Made by a program: the position numbers and the translations under genes. A stretch of 37,500 nucleotides of DNA from assembly GCA_905221605.1 (NCBI GenBank), contig CAJNDS010002428.1, forward strand, positions 337,585 through 375,084. The letters are read 5' to 3'. Positions 16,483 through 24,181 of this stretch are shown piece by piece; position 1 is the stretch's first letter; each line of letters begins with the position of its first letter. Source of the DNA: Symbiodinium natans. Lineage: Eukaryota > Sar > Dinophyceae > Suessiales > Symbiodiniaceae. The notes under the pieces are model-generated. The model was not told the origin of the DNA. It did not search any database and saw nothing but the letters and a program-made list of their open reading frames with translations.

Positions 16483-16680
16483 GTGATGCGCTGAGCTTCG
16501 AAAACCTGAGAGGTAAACGCCCGAATGGTAAGTCTTAGCTGTGAAACGCTTGTGGGACTTAGCCTTTGCAGGGCTTTGGGATGTAGTGGTGGATTGTTGA
16601 ATTATCTTTTCCAAACCCAAACCAACCCTAAACCCTTTAGCCTAAACGCCCCTAATAAGGGCAGAGAGGGGGGTGTCTCC

Positions 16681-16755
16681 ATGCCAATGGATCCTCGTGC
16701 AGTGGCTCCATCCAGTCCAGCACCTGATGTGCAATTCTGGACCGCAAAGCCCTAA
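16681..16755 (+). CDS. Exon candidate, Pro/Ala-rich tail
   Basis: Frame MPMDPRAVAPSSPAPDVQF then WTAKP to TAA, where the last codons come from a CCCTAAA unit. The open frame extends upstream to 16,525 but only this part is protein-like. Confidence 0.38.
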   Translation: MPMDPRAVAPSSPAPDVQFWTAKP

Positions 16756-16800
16756 ACCCTCAACCTTGAACCCTGAACCCTGAACCCTAAACCCTAAACC
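16750..16800 (-). repeat. Telomere-like repeat with CCCTGAA variants
   Basis: Short C-strand run with two CCCTGAA units. 16,800-16,985 holds no strong feature. Confidence 0.85.
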
Positions 16801-16985
16801 TTTAAATCAAGAAGATCTGCAAACATGATTAAGATCGACTCCTTGTGTCCTGTTGAGCCCTAGAAGCCCCACACCCTGCACCCTGCAAACAACCCATAGC
16901 CAAACCCAAAACTTCCTGCAAACCCCAATTCAAAACCCCAAGCTCTGAATCTTCGGCCCCAAGCCCGAAAGCCTCAGTCGTGCAG

Positions 16986-17057
16986 GTCATCCCAAGGGCA
17001 AAGGCTGCTGTGGATGGAATCGAAGTGCTGGACGATGAGGCGCACCTTGCCTTCTGG
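16986..17057 (+). CDS. Exon candidate ending in a G10 tract
   Basis: After the acceptor CAGTCGTGCAG the frame reads VIPRAKAAVDGIEVLDDE then AHLAFW and runs into G10 (17,056-17,065). Good composition, no family recognised. Confidence 0.48.
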
Positions 17058-17084
17058 GGGGGGGGTCTTAGGGCTATTCTTAGT

Positions 17085-17170
17085 TATAGAGTAGGTAGCC
17101 TTTAACCTTCTTGGGGTAATATAATACCCTTATATTCCCAAAGGTTAACCTTTAGTTCTCCTAGGTACTG
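17085..17170 (+). mobile_element. Palindromic element, family 5 (single copy)
   Basis: AGTAGGTAGCCTTTAACCTT and AAGGTTAACCTTTAGTTCTC form imperfect arms around TAATATAATACCCTTATATT; ends CCTAGGTACT. Confidence 0.55.
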
Positions 17171-17400
17171 GACAACAAGGTATTCTTGGGTTTACGGCAT
17201 ACAGGGGTAGGTTTGATTGTTTATTGCCGCCTGCTAATCCCTATGCAATCCTACGCCATCAAAAATTCAATGTTTATAGGGCCCCCAAACCTACCCCAGT
17301 ATAGGCTTCTAGCCCCAAACCTTCCCACCCACAAGTTTTTGGGATCTGAGTGGACTTCGGCAAGCCTTGCAAGCCGTATTCCCCAAACCCCGAACCTCCC

Positions 17401-17440
17401 TAAACCCGAAACCCTAAACCCTACACCCTAAACCCTAAGC
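17401..17440 (-). repeat. Telomere-like repeat (CCCTAAA on plus strand)
   Basis: Four to five units. 17,186-17,431 has an 81-codon open frame that I do not support. Confidence 0.85.
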
Positions 17441-17471
17441 CCCGAACCTCCCGACCTGTTTTGGGTTTCAG

Positions 17472-17497
17472 CACTGTCGAAGCGCCACGCGGCTTTC
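17472..17497 (+). CDS. Exon part left of a palindromic intron
   Basis: After the acceptor TTGGGTTTCAG the sequence reads ALSKRHAAF in one frame, then a GT donor at 17,498. Confidence 0.42.
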
Positions 17498-17612
17498 GTC
17501 TAGGATGCCCAGTAGTACCCTTATTCCCTTTTTGGGGGTTTTAGGTTCCCTTACAAACCCCTTTAAGCAAAAAAAGGCACCCTTTCTAAGCCTAGGTTAC
17601 TGGGCAGCCTAG
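17498..17612 (+). mobile_element. Palindromic element, family 2, acting as a candidate intron
   Basis: Begins GTCTAGGATGCCCAGTAGTA and ends TTACTGGGCAGCCTAG: inverted ends TGCCCAGTA / TACTGGGCA plus inner arms CCCTTTTTGGGG / AAAAAAAGGCACCC. GT at the left and AG at the right edge. The 5-nt repeat TCGTC is present at 17,496-17,500 and 17,613-17,617. Confidence 0.62.
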
Positions 17613-17706
17613 TCGTCCCTTTGCAACTCTCGAACCGGCCAGGGCGAGAGACAGCCTTGGCTGTTCGACCCCGCGACAGGCTGGAGCAGTAGCCTTGTGA
17701 CTTCTG
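17613..17706 (+). CDS. Exon part right of the palindromic intron
   Basis: Reads SSLCNSRTGQGERQPWLF then DPATGWSSSLVTS, in frame with the left part after removal of 17,498-17,612. A second open frame (VPLQLSNRPGRETALAVRP) exists with a different junction. Ends at a TTTAGGG array. Confidence 0.48.
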
Positions 17707-17770
17707 GGTTTAGGGTTCAGGGTTTAGGGTTTAAGGTTTAGGGTTTAGGGTTTCGGGTTTCGGGTCTCGG
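17706..17770 (+). repeat. Telomere-like array (TTTAGGG)
   Basis: Seven units with TTCAGGG, TTTAAGG and TTTCGGG variants; decayed copies continue to about 17,815. Confidence 0.88.
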
Positions 17771-17840
17771 GGTTTAGGGCTCTAGGGTTTATGGTTTTAG
17801 GGTTTAGGGTTTGGGTTTTAGTATAGGGTGCCTTGTTCAG

Positions 17841-17925
17841 GTCTACCTGGACCTGAAACCCGGAGCACCCTTGGGGATACAGTACATGCACCCAATATGG
17901 TACCCGGTTCACCAGCTTGATTGTG
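17841..17925 (+). CDS. Internal exon, unknown protein
   Basis: The acceptor GCCTTGTTCAG ends at 17,840 and the donor TTGTG|GTGAGA is at 17,926. The frame reads VYLDLKPGAPLGIQYMHP then IWYPVHQLDC. The opposite strand is also open, but the splice pair is on plus. Aromatic-rich and globular in character; not recognised. Confidence 0.52.
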
Positions 17926-17976
17926 GTGAGAGAATAAGGGTTGGGGTTAGGGTTTAGGGGAGGTGGGGTCATGTGT

Positions 17977-18109
17977 AAAGGTGTGTGGCACTCAGTCAGT
18001 TGTGTGCGGGTACAACAAATGCTGACAACAAACCAGTAGTTTTGATCACGACAGAAGAATGTCGAGGCCTTCAGGGCCCCACAGCATTGGGCTTAGGTTT
18101 TGGATTTGG
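17977..18109 (+). CDS. Exon candidate, unknown protein
   Basis: Long stop-free frame CVALSQLCAGTTNADNKPV then VLITTEECRGLQGPTALGL, to TGA. It lies 50 nt after the previous exon with a short TTTAGGG patch between. It might belong to the same gene. Confidence 0.45.
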
Positions 18110-18116
18110 GGTATGA

Positions 18117-18191
18117 AGTTCAAGGAATCAAGGAAAACAACAACCAACCAAAGGGCCCAACAACGACTCCATCAAGTTCATGCCCACATTG
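18117..18191 (+). CDS. Exon candidate with GTGAGA donor
   Basis: Frame SSRNQGKQQPTKGPNND then SIKFMPTL, with donor TTG|GTGAGATC at 18,192. The 5' end is not fixed. Confidence 0.4.
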
Positions 18192-18243
18192 GTGAGATCA
18201 CTCCCTTCAACTGGAAAGTTCTCTTCAGCCGCTTTTTTGGGGT

Positions 18244-18445
18244 TGTTTAGGGTTTAAGGTTTAGGGTTTAGGGTTTAGGGTCTAGGGTCGGCTGGTTTTG
18301 ATGGACCAGGAGCGCCCTCTCAGCCCTAAACCCTAGAGACCCTTGAGGGTTTTACTGGGTGGCAAGCGACAAGCGTGGCACGACAGTCCTAAACCCTAAA
18401 TCCAAAACCCTAAAACCTTAAACCCTAACCCTAAACCCTAAACCC
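18244..18445. repeat. Telomere-like patches with orientation switch
   Basis: TTTAGGG at 18,244-18,285, then CCCTAAA with CCAAAAC variants at 18,385-18,445. Between them a short frame, RLVLMDQERPLS, is too short to call. Confidence 0.8.
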
Positions 18446-18629
18446 CAGGCCCTATCCCTCCTGACAGGCACGACCCTGCCACCCCACAAGTGAGAGGATG
18501 TTGCATGCTAGATCTTGCGCAAGGCGGGTAGGATGTGGGCTTCGTGAGCTAGGCTGCTGCGCGATTGAACCCCGCAACTTCGAGATTCCCGATTCCCACA
18601 CCCCAACAACCACCTCAACTTCACCGGAT

Positions 18630-18718
18630 CCTAGATACCCTAAACCCTAAAGCCCTAAACCCTTAACCCTTAACTAATCCCTTACCCTAACCCGAAACCC
18701 TAAACCATCGTAAACCCT
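18630..18718 (-). repeat. Degenerate telomere-like repeat (CCCTAAA on plus strand)
   Basis: Units with CCCTTAA and CCCGAAA variants. 18,446-18,629 holds nothing I can support. Confidence 0.75.
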
Positions 18719-18719
18719 G

Positions 18720-18860
18720 GACCCTGAGCTCCCCAACTTAAGTTCTAAACGGATTGTGGAAAGTGAGGATCCGCCGTCTCATGATCCCTCCCCTAAGGTT
18801 GAACCTCCGTGCCCTCCAGCATTCCGTAGTGGGGGAATGGGGGAGAACCCGAAACGCTAA
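18720..18860 (+). CDS. Exon candidate, Pro/Glu/Ser-rich unknown protein
   Basis: Frame DPELPNLSSKRIVESEDPP then SHDPSPKVEPPCPPAFRSG then GMGENPKR, to TAA at 18,858-18,860. Composition of a disordered linker. Confidence 0.48.
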   Translation, partial: DPELPNLSSKRIVESEDPPSHDPSPKVEPPCPPAFRSGGMGENPKR

Positions 18861-18884
18861 ACCCTAGACCCTGAACCCTGAACC

Positions 18885-18958
18885 CTCGGCAGTTTAGGGT
18901 TTAGGGTTTAGGGCTTAGGGCTTAGGGCTTAGGGCTTAGGGCTTAGGGCTTTAGGGTT
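18885..18958 (+). repeat. TTTAGGG to GGGCTTA array
   Basis: Three TTTAGGG units, then six GGGCTTA units, the same variant as at 14,539. Confidence 0.93.
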
Positions 18959-19091
18959 CGGGTGCAAGCCCCACAGACGAATCCCCAAACGAACCTGGAG
19001 TCAGTTCGCAGCAGCATCGAGGTAGTTTTGCACTGCCCTGTCGGGCCTGATGGCCTCCGGGGGTCAATGGCCAGCCCCAAACTCAAGATCC

Positions 19092-19236
19092 CTACCTAGC
19101 TTGGTAGCCCAGTGGTACCCTTTTTCCCTTTTTTGGGATCAGGGTTCCCATGAAGTAGCCAAACCCCAAAAAGGAGTTGATAGTCGCCGGTTTACGGCTT
19201 TCCGGGCGTTGAAGGGAGGGCCCAACCTACTGGGCA
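19092..19236 (+). mobile_element. Palindromic element, family 2, copy b
   Basis: Left end TAGCCCAGTGGTACCCTTTT and right end CCTACTGGGCA, with CCCTTTTTTGGG against CCCCAAAAAGG. Coding-like sequence on both sides. Confidence 0.55.
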
Positions 19237-19333
19237 CATTGACCCTAGTGGCCTTTCATTTGTTGATACGACGATGGAGTCCGCGACGGAGGGCGAACAC
19301 CCCGAAAACAGTTGTCGGTCAGAAGTCGCTGAG
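19229..19333 (+). CDS. Exon right of family 2 copy b
   Basis: Frame TGHIDPSGLSFVDTTMESA then TEGEHPENSCRSEVAE, then donor GAG|GTGACC at 19,334. Another open frame (VAFHLLIRRWSPRRRANT) is less balanced. Not recognised. Confidence 0.48.
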
Positions 19334-19401
19334 GTGACCTTTCGGGGGAGTCGTCTCTTCCCTAAACCCTGAACCCTGAACCCTAAACCCTAAATCCTGA
19401 A

Positions 19402-19497
19402 CCCTATCATCTCCAAAAAACACCCTTTGGGCCGAAAGCGCTTTCGAAGTATCAGGGCGGATCAGCTTGGGAAAGCCTTGGCCTGACACCCCCAGGA
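19402..19497 (+). CDS. Internal exon candidate with GTGAGA donor
   Basis: Follows a C-strand array (19,361-19,400). Frame PYHLQKTPFGPKALSKYQ then GGSAWESLGLTPPG, 32 codons, donor GGA|GTGAGA. Confidence 0.48.
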
Positions 19498-19578
19498 GTG
19501 AGATTGAATCGTGTATTGTTTTCTTAAAGGGTTCAGGTTTAGGGTTTAGGATTTAGGGGTTATGTAGGTTTAGGGGGA

Positions 19579-19700
19579 AGGGATGGTCCTCCCAAAGGTA
19601 TGTATGACCCCGAACCAGATCGACACAAATCAATGTTGGCGCCCGTGCACTCCATCTCCCTTCGCATCCAACCACTTCCGCCCAAAGATCACCTTCTAAG
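19579..19700 (+). CDS. Exon candidate, unknown protein
   Basis: Frame RDGPPKGMYDPEPDRHKSM then LAPVHSISLRIQPLPPKD then HLL. Preceded by degenerate TTTAGG sequence, followed by a palindromic element. An internal CCAAAG|GTATGT could be a donor on a different model. Confidence 0.48.
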
Positions 19701-19830
19701 GGACCTTAGGGGCTATTTGGGGGTTATTTAGGGGCTACTGAGGGATGTAGGGACTATTTACGGTATATATGGGGGTTATACAGAGGAATAAGATTAAGGG
19801 TCGCTTCTAGGGGTCCCTCCTTATACCTGT
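19692..19830 (+). mobile_element. Palindromic element, single copy
   Basis: Left AAGGGACCTTAGGGGCTATT and right TAGGGGTCCCTCCTTATACC as imperfect inverted ends, with repeated GGGGTTAT / GGGGCTA inside. Confidence 0.45.
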
Positions 19831-19863
19831 AAGGTTTTGGGGGCAGGGTTTAGGGCCCTTTCC

Positions 19864-19941
19864 AATCCTCTCATGTTTGCATACATGATGCCGCGCCACG
19901 CCAAGCCAGCCCGCTGCAGTATCGCAGAGATGCTGACATGA
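19864..19941 (+). CDS. Terminal-exon candidate
   Basis: Frame NPLMFAYMMPRHAKPARCS then IAEMLT to TGA at 19,939-19,941. Confidence 0.4.
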   Translation, partial: NPLMFAYMMPRHAKPARCSIAEMLT

Positions 19942-20076
19942 GCCCCACAACCCAAACCACTACACATCATAAAGCTCTAAACCCCGAAAACCCTCAACTG
20001 CATGCCAGAATCTCCTGGTCTGTTTTTCAGCAAATGCATCCCTAGACCCTCAACCCCGGACCCCTAAACCCTAAAC

Positions 20077-20269
20077 CCTTACGCTTTTCTACACCCTGCA
20101 CCCCTTCACCCTCGAAAGCCCCTACATGCCTCCAAGTGAATCTGAGCCATGGGATCCTTTTGAAGACCCGGCATCGGTCTCAAGTCAGCTTTTGGGCAGT
20201 GTGTTTCCTGGGAGGACAAGCTGTGCCCCTGCTTGCCTACACCTTGGACTATTCCCTTTATTATACTAA
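20077..20269 (+). CDS. Coding segment running into a family 1 element
   Basis: 64 codons without a stop: LFYTLHPFTLESPYMPPSE then SEPWDPFEDPASVSSQLLG then SVFPGRTSCAPACLHLG, closing at a TAA inside the palindromic element. It is one of the longest credible frames in the window. ACTATT at 20,248-20,253 recurs at 20,351-20,356; joining there continues the frame as LPLQGRMCVIFVVTLSK, so the element may be an intron. Confidence 0.55.
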
Positions 20270-20350
20270 CTAACAGTCCTGAATAGTGATTTTTAGTACC
20301 CTCTAATATCGTCCCTATTAAGGACTGTTCGCATAAGGGGAACATCCAAT
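20254..20350 (+). mobile_element. Palindromic element, family 1, copy d
   Basis: ACTAACAGTCCTGAATAGTG and CCCTATTAAGGACTGTTCGC as arms, ending ATAAGGGGAACATCC. Flanked by ACTATT direct repeats. Confidence 0.72.
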
Positions 20351-20399
20351 ACTATTGCCCTTACAAGGAAGAATGTGTGTTATTTTCGTGGTGACCTTA

Positions 20400-20540
20400 A
20401 GCAAATAGTACTATAGGGTCTTGGGGTGTGTAGGGTTGAGGGGTTTAGGGATTAGGGTGTTTAGGGGGCCGAGAGGGCTTAGGGAGTTTTTGGGGGTATA
20501 GGGAGTTTAGGGAGTTTAGGGTGAGGGATTTAAGGTTGAG
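20400..20540 (+). repeat. Strongly degenerate G-strand repeats
   Basis: GTGTAGGG, GTTTAGGG and GAGTTTAGGG motifs without clean periodicity; no gene. Confidence 0.6.
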
Positions 20541-20553
20541 GGGCCGCGCTCAG

Positions 20554-20625
20554 ATGCGCAAGGCCGACAATCCACCGACATGCTTGTTCGACTTTTTCGA
20601 GCTGGAGCAGAAGGCTGGGTTCTGA
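20554..20625 (+). CDS. Exon candidate
   Basis: After the acceptor GCGCTCAG the frame reads MRKADNPPTCLFDFFELEQ then KAGF to TGA. A minus-strand open frame of 96 codons overlaps it (20,530-20,820) and cannot be excluded. Confidence 0.38.
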   Translation: MRKADNPPTCLFDFFELEQKAGF

Positions 20626-20921
20626 GTAGTCGAGGAAGTAACCTAAGCCCAAAACAAAAAACCTTTCAACTCGCCTATGTGAGGGTTTAGGGCACTTGGA
20701 AACAAAATTTTCTTTTTTGGCTAGTAAAATCCCTAAGGAACCGCTAAAGTTATATTTTTTGCAAGGGTGCCAAGTTCGGTATAGAGAGTATGGTCTTTGA
20801 ACCGCAAGAAACCTTTGCACAGGGGTTTATGGCTAGGGAGGTCGACCTTCAGTTCCCCCAATTACAGCCTATCGGCCTTCCTAAATCAGGGGGTCAGGGT
20901 TTAGGGTTTAGGGTTTAGGGT

Positions 20922-21030
20922 TTAGGCCTCGCATGGCTGGCCGGGTGTGCAGAGGACGAGTTGTAGCTCCTTGTGGCTGATGTTGCGGAGATCCTTCTGG
21001 AGTGCATGTGTGACGGTGTAGGACTGCAAT
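20922..21030 (-). CDS. Minus-strand exon, unknown protein
   Basis: On the minus strand a textbook acceptor, GTCTTCTTGCAG, opens LQSYTVTHALQKDLRNISH then KELQLVLCTPGQPCEA; TAA follows and comes from the first CCCTAAA-type unit. A GC donor (GAG|GCCTAA) at the same place is an alternative end. Amphipathic helix-like composition. Opposite in strand to most neighbours. Confidence 0.55.
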
Positions 21031-21049
21031 CTGCAAGAAGACCATATAC

Positions 21050-21127
21050 CCCAAACCCTAAACCACCAATCCCTAAACCCTAAACCCTAACCCCTAAGCC
21101 CTAAACCCTAAACCCTAAACCCCCCTG
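21050..21127 (-). repeat. Telomere-like array (CCCTAAA on plus strand)
   Basis: Seven or so units with one CCCCTAA variant. Confidence 0.9.
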
Positions 21128-21142
21128 CCCCCCCCCCCCCCC
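21128..21142 (-). repeat. Homopolymer C15 tract
   Basis: Abuts the CCCTAAA array and is followed by GCCCAG, so it could serve as a pyrimidine tract for the next exon. Confidence 0.9.
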
Positions 21143-21148
21143 GCCCAG

Positions 21149-21235
21149 CCCCCGGGCTTCTGGGATGGCGCTGGCGTTGATGGCATGGGCTAGAAGGCTA
21201 GAAAGTTGGACTGGAACCCTAACTCCCAAAACTTA
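21149..21235 (+). CDS. Exon candidate after a C-tract acceptor
   Basis: After C15-GCCCAG the frame reads PRASGMALALMAWARRLES then WTGTLTPKT. The acceptor is unusual in using an uninterrupted C run. Confidence 0.42.
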
Positions 21236-21284
21236 TAGGGGTCTTGGCTGTTGGGATTGGGGATTAGGGTTCAGGGCTCAGGAG

Positions 21285-21406
21285 CTAAACCCTAAACCCT
21301 AAGCCGGCCCTAAACCTTAACCCTAAATCCCAAACCCGAAACCCGAATCCCGAAACCCTAAACCCTAAACCCTAAACCCTAAACCCTAAACCCTAAACCC
21401 GAATCC
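21285..21406 (-). repeat. Telomere-like array (CCCTAAA on plus strand)
   Basis: Decayed units, then seven clean units at 21,353-21,402. Confidence 0.9.
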
Positions 21407-21414
21407 CCCCCCAA

Positions 21415-21504
21415 ACCATCAAGAACAAGGCCCGCGAGCAGAACCGGAGCCTGACCCTGGAGCGCAACGACCCGCCCACAGGCGGAACCAAAGGCCGGAG
21501 ATAG
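21415..21504 (+). CDS. Exon candidate, polar basic
   Basis: Frame IKNKAREQNRSLTLERND then PPTGGTKGRR, stopping at TAG formed at the edge of the next TTTAGGG array. Wedged between a C-strand and a G-strand array. Confidence 0.45.
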   Translation, partial: TIKNKAREQNRSLTLERNDPPTGGTKGRR

Positions 21505-21660
21505 GGTTTAGGGTTTAGGGTTTAGGGTTAGGGTTTAGGGTTTAGGGTTTAGGGTTTAGGGTTTAGGGTTTAGGGTTTAGGGTTTAGGGTTTAGGGTTTA
21601 GGGTTTAGGGTTTAGGGTTTAGGGGCTAGGGGTTTGGGGGGGTTGAGGGTTTAGGGTTTG
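21503..21660 (+). repeat. Long telomere-like array (TTTAGGG)
   Basis: About seventeen units with one 6-bp GGGTTA unit early on, then degenerate copies. Confidence 0.95.
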
Positions 21661-21682
21661 GTGCTCGGGGCTCAGGGTTTAG

Positions 21683-21759
21683 ACACGACCCTACCACTCA
21701 ACCCAGAAGACCAACTCGCCGTCGAGTCACCAGAAAACACATTCGCTGGCGGGATCTGA
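21683..21759 (+). CDS. Terminal exon starting at a TTTAG
   Basis: The exon starts right after TTTAG. Frame TTLPLNPEDQLAVESPEN then TFAGGI to TGA at 21,757-21,759. Confidence 0.48.
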
Positions 21760-22071
21760 AAAGTATAATCCTCCACTGAGCCTCTCTGTCCCTCAACCCT
21801 AAACCGTAAACCAGTAGCTTCTGGGAACATCCTTCAGCTCTGATCTTAACACACTTAACACACATTGCCAAGCCAAAGCCAAAGCCCTAAGCGGTAAAGA
21901 TCCTAAGCTTCAAAGACCCTTAAATCTTCAAACCTACCAGGATGGGTTTTTACGCCTTTTCAACCTGTTAAACCCAACAATCAACCCTTTTGAAGGGTTT
22001 GGGGTAGAACAGCTCATCATGGTAAACCCCAAACCCCAAACCCTAAACCTTAAACCCTAAACCCTAACCAG
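21760..22071. other. Stretch without a supported gene
   Basis: Unique sequence, then a C-strand patch at 22,022-22,068. Confidence 0.4.
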
Positions 22072-22174
22072 GCTACATTCGTCTCCGTCCCGCGGCGAGC
22101 GAAGAGCTCCAAGACCAGGAGAGTGGGCCCGAGAGGCTCAGCTGGGTTCGGATTGGTCCGATTTAATGATTTAG
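22072..22174 (+). CDS. Basic exon candidate
   Basis: After CTAACCAG the frame reads ATFVSVPRRAKSSKTRRV then GPRGSAGFGLVRFND. The Arg/Lys cluster could be nuclear-localising or ribosomal-like; not assigned. Donor possibly TTAG|GTTCGG. Confidence 0.45.
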
Positions 22175-22181
22175 GTTCGGG

Positions 22182-22220
22182 GTTTAGGGTTTAGGGTTTA
22201 GGGTTTAGGGTTTAGGGTCT
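22182..22220 (+). repeat. Telomere-like array (TTTAGGG)
   Basis: Five units. Confidence 0.9.
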
Positions 22221-22311
22221 TTGGTCTTGGGGTTTGTGGGTTTGGGTTTCAGCTTCAGCGTTGTACTGTTTTGGGGTCGCGAAGCTTTGAAGAGTTTAGG
22301 GCTTTAAGATA

Positions 22312-22433
22312 TCCTAGGTAGGATAAGGGGGGCCCTTAAAAGGGAACCCCTTCTAAACCCTCTTCTGGCTCTCTTAAACAGGGACCTTATTCAGAGGGTC
22401 TATATCCTGAAGGGTCCCCCTAATCCTATCCCC
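22312..22433 (+). mobile_element. Palindromic element, family 3, copy a
   Basis: Ends TCCTAGGTAGGATAAGGGGG and CCCCCTAATCCTATCCCC form inverted repeats. The middle (22,345-22,410) is nearly identical to 29,185-29,235. The 7-nt direct repeat TAAGATA flanks it (22,305-22,311 and 22,434-22,440), as expected of a target-site duplication. Confidence 0.78.
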
Positions 22434-22554
22434 TAAGATAATTTACGATTTAGGGTTGACAGTCTTTCTTAAGTTCAGGGCCTCAGGCAAATTTTCGGAG
22501 GTCAGGGCAAGTTTTAGGTAGACCCTTAACCCCTGCAACCCAACAACCCGAAGT

Positions 22555-22633
22555 CCTAAACCCTAAAACCTAAAAGCCCAAAAACCCTAAAGCCCTAAAC
22601 CCCTAAAACCCTAAACCCTAAAACCGTAAAACC
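22555..22633 (-). repeat. Telomere-like repeat, CCCTAAAA-rich
   Basis: Degenerate 7- and 8-bp units. Confidence 0.82.
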
Positions 22634-22977
22634 CTACAGCCAGCTCGAGGAGACCCGGAAATCATTTCTTTTCCGGCTTGGTTTTTGAGTAGCTTCCGCC
22701 GTGGCCTTCAGAATTTGAACCTGCGTTGCATTCCACATCTCGCGCGAGCGCGTGCCGAGAAATGAAGAAATCGCCGCACTGTCCACATGTTTGATTGCCC
22801 ATTCGTGCCCCGAAACACCTAACCAATTGTTGTCATTAGAAGTGTGTTGAACATGTTTCGCTTTCTGCTTCACGGGCTGCTTTCCAGAATCAAACAAAGC
22901 CAAGGACAATTCACTGCCCACAATCTGGTTCAGAACAAGCGAAACATCTGTTCTTGAGATACATGTCCGCGAGCAAC
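22634..22977 (-). CDS. Longest credible exon, minus strand, unknown protein
   Basis: On the minus strand an acceptor CCAGATTCAG (at 22,978) opens about 114 codons: CSRTCISRTDVSLVLNQIV then GSELSLALFDSGKQPVKQK, HVQHTSNDNNWLGVSGHEW, AIKHVDSAAISSFLGTRSR, EMWNATQVQILKATAEATQ and KPSRKRNDFRVSSSWL, then TAG at 22,634-22,636. Base composition is closer to 50% GC than most islands here and codon use is relaxed, unlike the GC-rich exons nearby. No family recognised. GTG or the acceptor start is possible; there is no early ATG. The coding strand carries TTTAGGG on both sides. Transfer from another source is conceivable but unproven. Confidence 0.55.
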
Positions 22978-22992
22978 CTGAATCTGGCCCAG

Positions 22993-23070
22993 AACCCTAA
23001 ACCCTAAACCCTGACTTCTATGCCCTAGGCCATAAGCTCTAAGCCCTAAACCCTCAACCCTAAACCGGAC
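22993..23070 (-). repeat. Telomere-like repeat (CCCTAAA on plus strand), degenerate
   Basis: About seven mixed units. 23,070-23,214 has only decayed repeats and GGT triplets. Confidence 0.8.
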
Positions 23071-23228
23071 TTGTCCAGTTTAGGTTTAGGTTTTCAGTAC
23101 GATTAGGGTGTAAGGTTGATAGTTTAGGGTTGAGGGCGTTCAAGGTGGGTGGTGGTGGTGGAAGGCAGATGAGCACCGCCTTAAACGCAACACATCCTTG
23201 TCGGGGTAAATCGTAGGGGAGTTACATG

Positions 23229-23320
23229 GCCCCTTAGTATGGGCCCCTTATACACCCCTTGCGTACCCTATAAACCCCCCCAAGGAATCCTTTAAAGACA
23301 GTAAGGGGCCGGTTGTGGGC
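23229..23320 (+). mobile_element. Palindromic element, single copy
   Basis: GGCCCCTTAGT near 23,229 and AGTAAGGGGCC near 23,300 are inverted ends (10 of 11 match) around a C-rich middle. Confidence 0.45.
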
Positions 23321-23448
23321 CTTAGGAAAGAGCCAGATAGAAGTGCCAGATCTCTCCGTAGAGGTTTAGTGGTTTACGGTTTAGGGATTTGCGGTTTAGG
23401 GGCTGAGGGTTTAGGCTTTAGAATTATCAACCTTAAGCCTAAACCCTC

Positions 23449-23537
23449 TTCCTCCACCCGCCCCAAAGGGTTCTTGTGACATTGCCTCCAGGCAAAACGC
23501 CGCCCAAGCGCAACCCAGCCCAAAGCCAGCAGGCCAG
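23449..23537 (+). CDS. Exon candidate with donor
   Basis: Frame HPPQRVLVTLPPGKTPPK then RNPAQSQQA, with donor CCAG|GTTTTA at the start of a G-strand repeat. Pro/Gln-rich. Confidence 0.38.
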
Positions 23538-23639
23538 GTTTTAGGGTTCAGGGTTCGGGGGTTTAGGGTTCTGGGTGGTTTTGGGTTTAGGGTCTAGGGC
23601 TTGGGGTTGAGGGGCGGTGCAAAAGGGGCTCTTTACCTT

Positions 23640-23780
23640 GGTTTCCCGTGGTGGTTGAGGGTTCAGGGTTGTTCCAGAGCTTGGCAGTTCGCGTAAGTTC
23701 AAGGTTTTGAGGGCTTTTCGAAAGACTTCCCTACTTCCAAGCACATTAAACAACAACGTTTTAAGAACCGTGGCCTAGTC
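23640..23780 (-). CDS. Exon candidate, strand uncertain
   Basis: The minus strand reads ATVLKTLLFNVLGSREVFR then KALKTLNLRELPSS. The plus strand over the same bases reads SSRKFKVLRAFRKTSLLP then STLNNNVLRTVA to TAG. One of the two is probably real; I lean slightly to minus for its leucine spacing. Confidence 0.3.
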
Positions 23781-24013
23781 TCCCACATGGATCCCCCAGT
23801 ACAGGGTCTTGCCTAAGCCCTAAACACCAAACCCTCAGACTTGATACCTAACCCTCTTTAGGGTTTTAGGGTTTCAGGGGTTTAGTCAGGGTTTCGGGTT
23901 TCGGGGGGTATGTGGGGTGTGGGGTTAGAAGGTCATACTGTAGGGTGTTGTGGCTTTTGTAGGGCAAGGTGTGAGGAGCTGAAAGTCCGACGGGCCTTAG
24001 GATCTTCGGAGAA

Positions 24014-24058
24014 GAGTTTAGGGTTTAGGGTTTAGGGTTTAGGGTTTAGGGTTTAGGG
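24014..24058 (+). repeat. Telomere-like array (TTTAGGG)
   Basis: Six units. 23,790-24,013 contains decayed repeats only. Confidence 0.92.
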
Positions 24059-24166
24059 AGAAGAAGAAGTGTTACATCCCAAAACGCACCCCTAAACCCA
24101 AAACTCCATAAACCCCCCAAACCAACCCGAGGACTACCAAACCCTGGACCCAAAGGCCCCAACCCT

Positions 24167-24181
24167 CCCCCCCCCCCCCCC
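24167..24181 (-). repeat. Homopolymer C15 tract
   Basis: Directly adjoins TTTGGGG / TTTAGGG repeats. Confidence 0.9.

Noticed and set aside
17745-17972. Minus-strand frame with NPKP and LNPK motifs
   Set aside because: These motifs are translations of CCCTAAACCC repeats. The same applies to 23,541-23,756, 35,883-36,068, 7,464-7,727 and similar frames.
20106-20345. 79-codon minus-strand frame
   Set aside because: It spans the palindromic element and opposes the stronger plus-strand coding segment 20,077-20,269.
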